A DNA stretch of 64,000 nt. Source: Patagioenas fasciata. Lineage: Eukaryota; Chordata; Aves; Columbiformes; Columbidae. The stretch is taken from the NCBI RefSeq assembly GCF_037038585.1, contig NC_092525.1, positions 24,510,867 to 24,574,866 of the forward strand. The letters are read 5' to 3'. The position numbers and the translations under genes are program-made. Below the pieces are notes generated by a model that was not told where the DNA came from, did not search any database, and worked only from the letters and a program-made list of their open reading frames with translations. Shown here piece after piece: positions 62,984 to 64,000 of this stretch; position 1 is the first letter of the stretch, and each line of letters opens with the position of its first letter.

Positions 62984-63427
62984 TCAGTACAAACTTGGAG
63001 GGGAGTCCCTATTGAACATATTTTCCATGAGGAAGTAGTAGGTGATGATGTTAGTAAGACCCACGATGATGGCAGTCATTAACACAGTGACAAATTAGGG
63101 AATAGCATACAAACACAGCAGCAGCTCCTCTGGGTTAGCACAGGCTGGTGGAGCAGCTGCCCCTGAGGTTTGGCTGGGCTCGGGCAGGTGCTGCTAGTGA
63201 CAATGGGAGCACTGGGAATCAATGCCACCTGAAACAAACAAATATGAGGGAAACAAAGTACTATTTACATGCAAAGAATGTGTCATCTGCAGGGTTTGCA
63301 TGAGGTTGTAGTGCCACAAACAATACAGGAGCATGGATGAAATGTCACTAAGGAAGAGTGGGTGTAGTTGGTAGCAGATTGCCAACAGATAGGAAATATT
63401 CCCCCCCACCGCCCCGACCAAGAGGAA
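62984..63427 (-). pseudogene. Decayed membrane-protein-like reading frame, unidentified
   Basis: One minus-strand frame from 63427 to 62984 encodes hydrophobic, membrane-like stretches: FLLVGAVGGNISYLLAIC, LFLSDISSMLLYCLW, ELLLCLYAIP and FVTVLMTAIIVGLTNIITYY. In-frame stops lie at 63196-63194 (TAG) and 63097-63095 (TAA) before the final TGA at 62986-62984. Both inner stops could come from Gln codons by one C-to-T change. No introns are needed to keep the frame. It may be a dead gene copy or a chance hydrophobic frame; I cannot name a parent. Confidence 0.25.
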
Positions 63428-64000
63428 CTGGCAGAAGCATCACTGCTTGCACTCCTTAAGGACATAAAAAATGCAGCTGCTTTGCTGATTCACTGATAGC
63501 AGAGCATAGCTTGTGCCTGTGGGACTTAATACAGTCCAAATTACTTTTTCCTGGAACAAGCCATTTGTAGAACTGATATAACCACAAATGAATACACAGG
63601 GTTATTTTAATAGCAGTTCACCAAATCCAGCCACATTTGGGTAGCTTTTTTAAAATCCCAACGTACTGTTAACATGCCTATTGAAGGACCTTGAGTAATA
63701 TTGCCAGGTGGGTGAAAGATGTTTGGTCACGTCCTTCCAATCCCTGTCACATTTGGTGACTGACAGGACACAGGATATGCCTTTGCTGGGACAGGATCAG
63801 CATTCCTCCATGAGCTTTCCACCGGCTCTTGCTAGCAGCACAGATTCAGGGAATTTTGCTCAAACAAACGAAGGATATGGTTTCCGTGTTACGCTTTGGT
63901 ATGACGTACTGGTGGCAGCTGCTTTACTGGGAAGCAGGACAGTCATGCTCCCCGGCTCCCTCCCCTTCCCTGGTCCCTGCACGTCCCTCACTGCCCTTGC

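Overview
The window reads as vertebrate nuclear DNA, most likely from a bird. It is AT-rich and intron-rich. Its recognisable interspersed repeats are short 3' ends of CR1 LINEs and one avian-type endogenous retrovirus LTR. I see no mammalian Alu or L1 sequence, no bacterial operon, no CRISPR array and no rRNA or tRNA gene. The bird assignment is an inference from these repeats and from gene spacing.

Two genes can be reconstructed exon by exon, both on the + strand and in tandem. RGS13 lies at 9641-16910 (four coding exons, 163 residues) and RGS2 at 52945-55362 (five coding exons, 212 residues). Both encode small RGS-box proteins, GTPase-activating proteins that shut off heterotrimeric G-protein alpha subunits. 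They share identical internal exon sizes (62 bp, then 167 bp) and the same splice phases, as expected of tandem duplicates. In mammals the same order occurs at the end of the RGS18-RGS21-RGS1-RGS13-RGS2 cluster, so this is conserved synteny, with only about 36 kb between the two genes here.

Layout: 1-9.6 kb is RGS13 upstream sequence with no recognised coding exon, a CR1 fragment near 8.9 kb and a T/G-rich tract. 9.6-17.3 kb is RGS13. 17.3-52.5 kb is intergenic, with simple repeats, an LTR fragment at 37.74 kb, a nearby inverted repeat and a CR1 end at 41.8 kb. 52.5-53.2 kb is the RGS2 promoter region: a roughly 230-bp polypurine tract, a CpG-rich block, a G-quadruplex-type GGGCC repeat and a TATA box. 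53-56.15 kb is the RGS2 body, 3'UTR and polyadenylation signal. 56.2-64 kb has no recognised gene, but its minus strand carries several exon-like or decayed coding-like segments, which are the most open question in the window.

Most other open reading frames of 60-150 codons look like chance frames in AT-rich or simple-repeat DNA and are not annotated. I did not find a novel multi-gene system.
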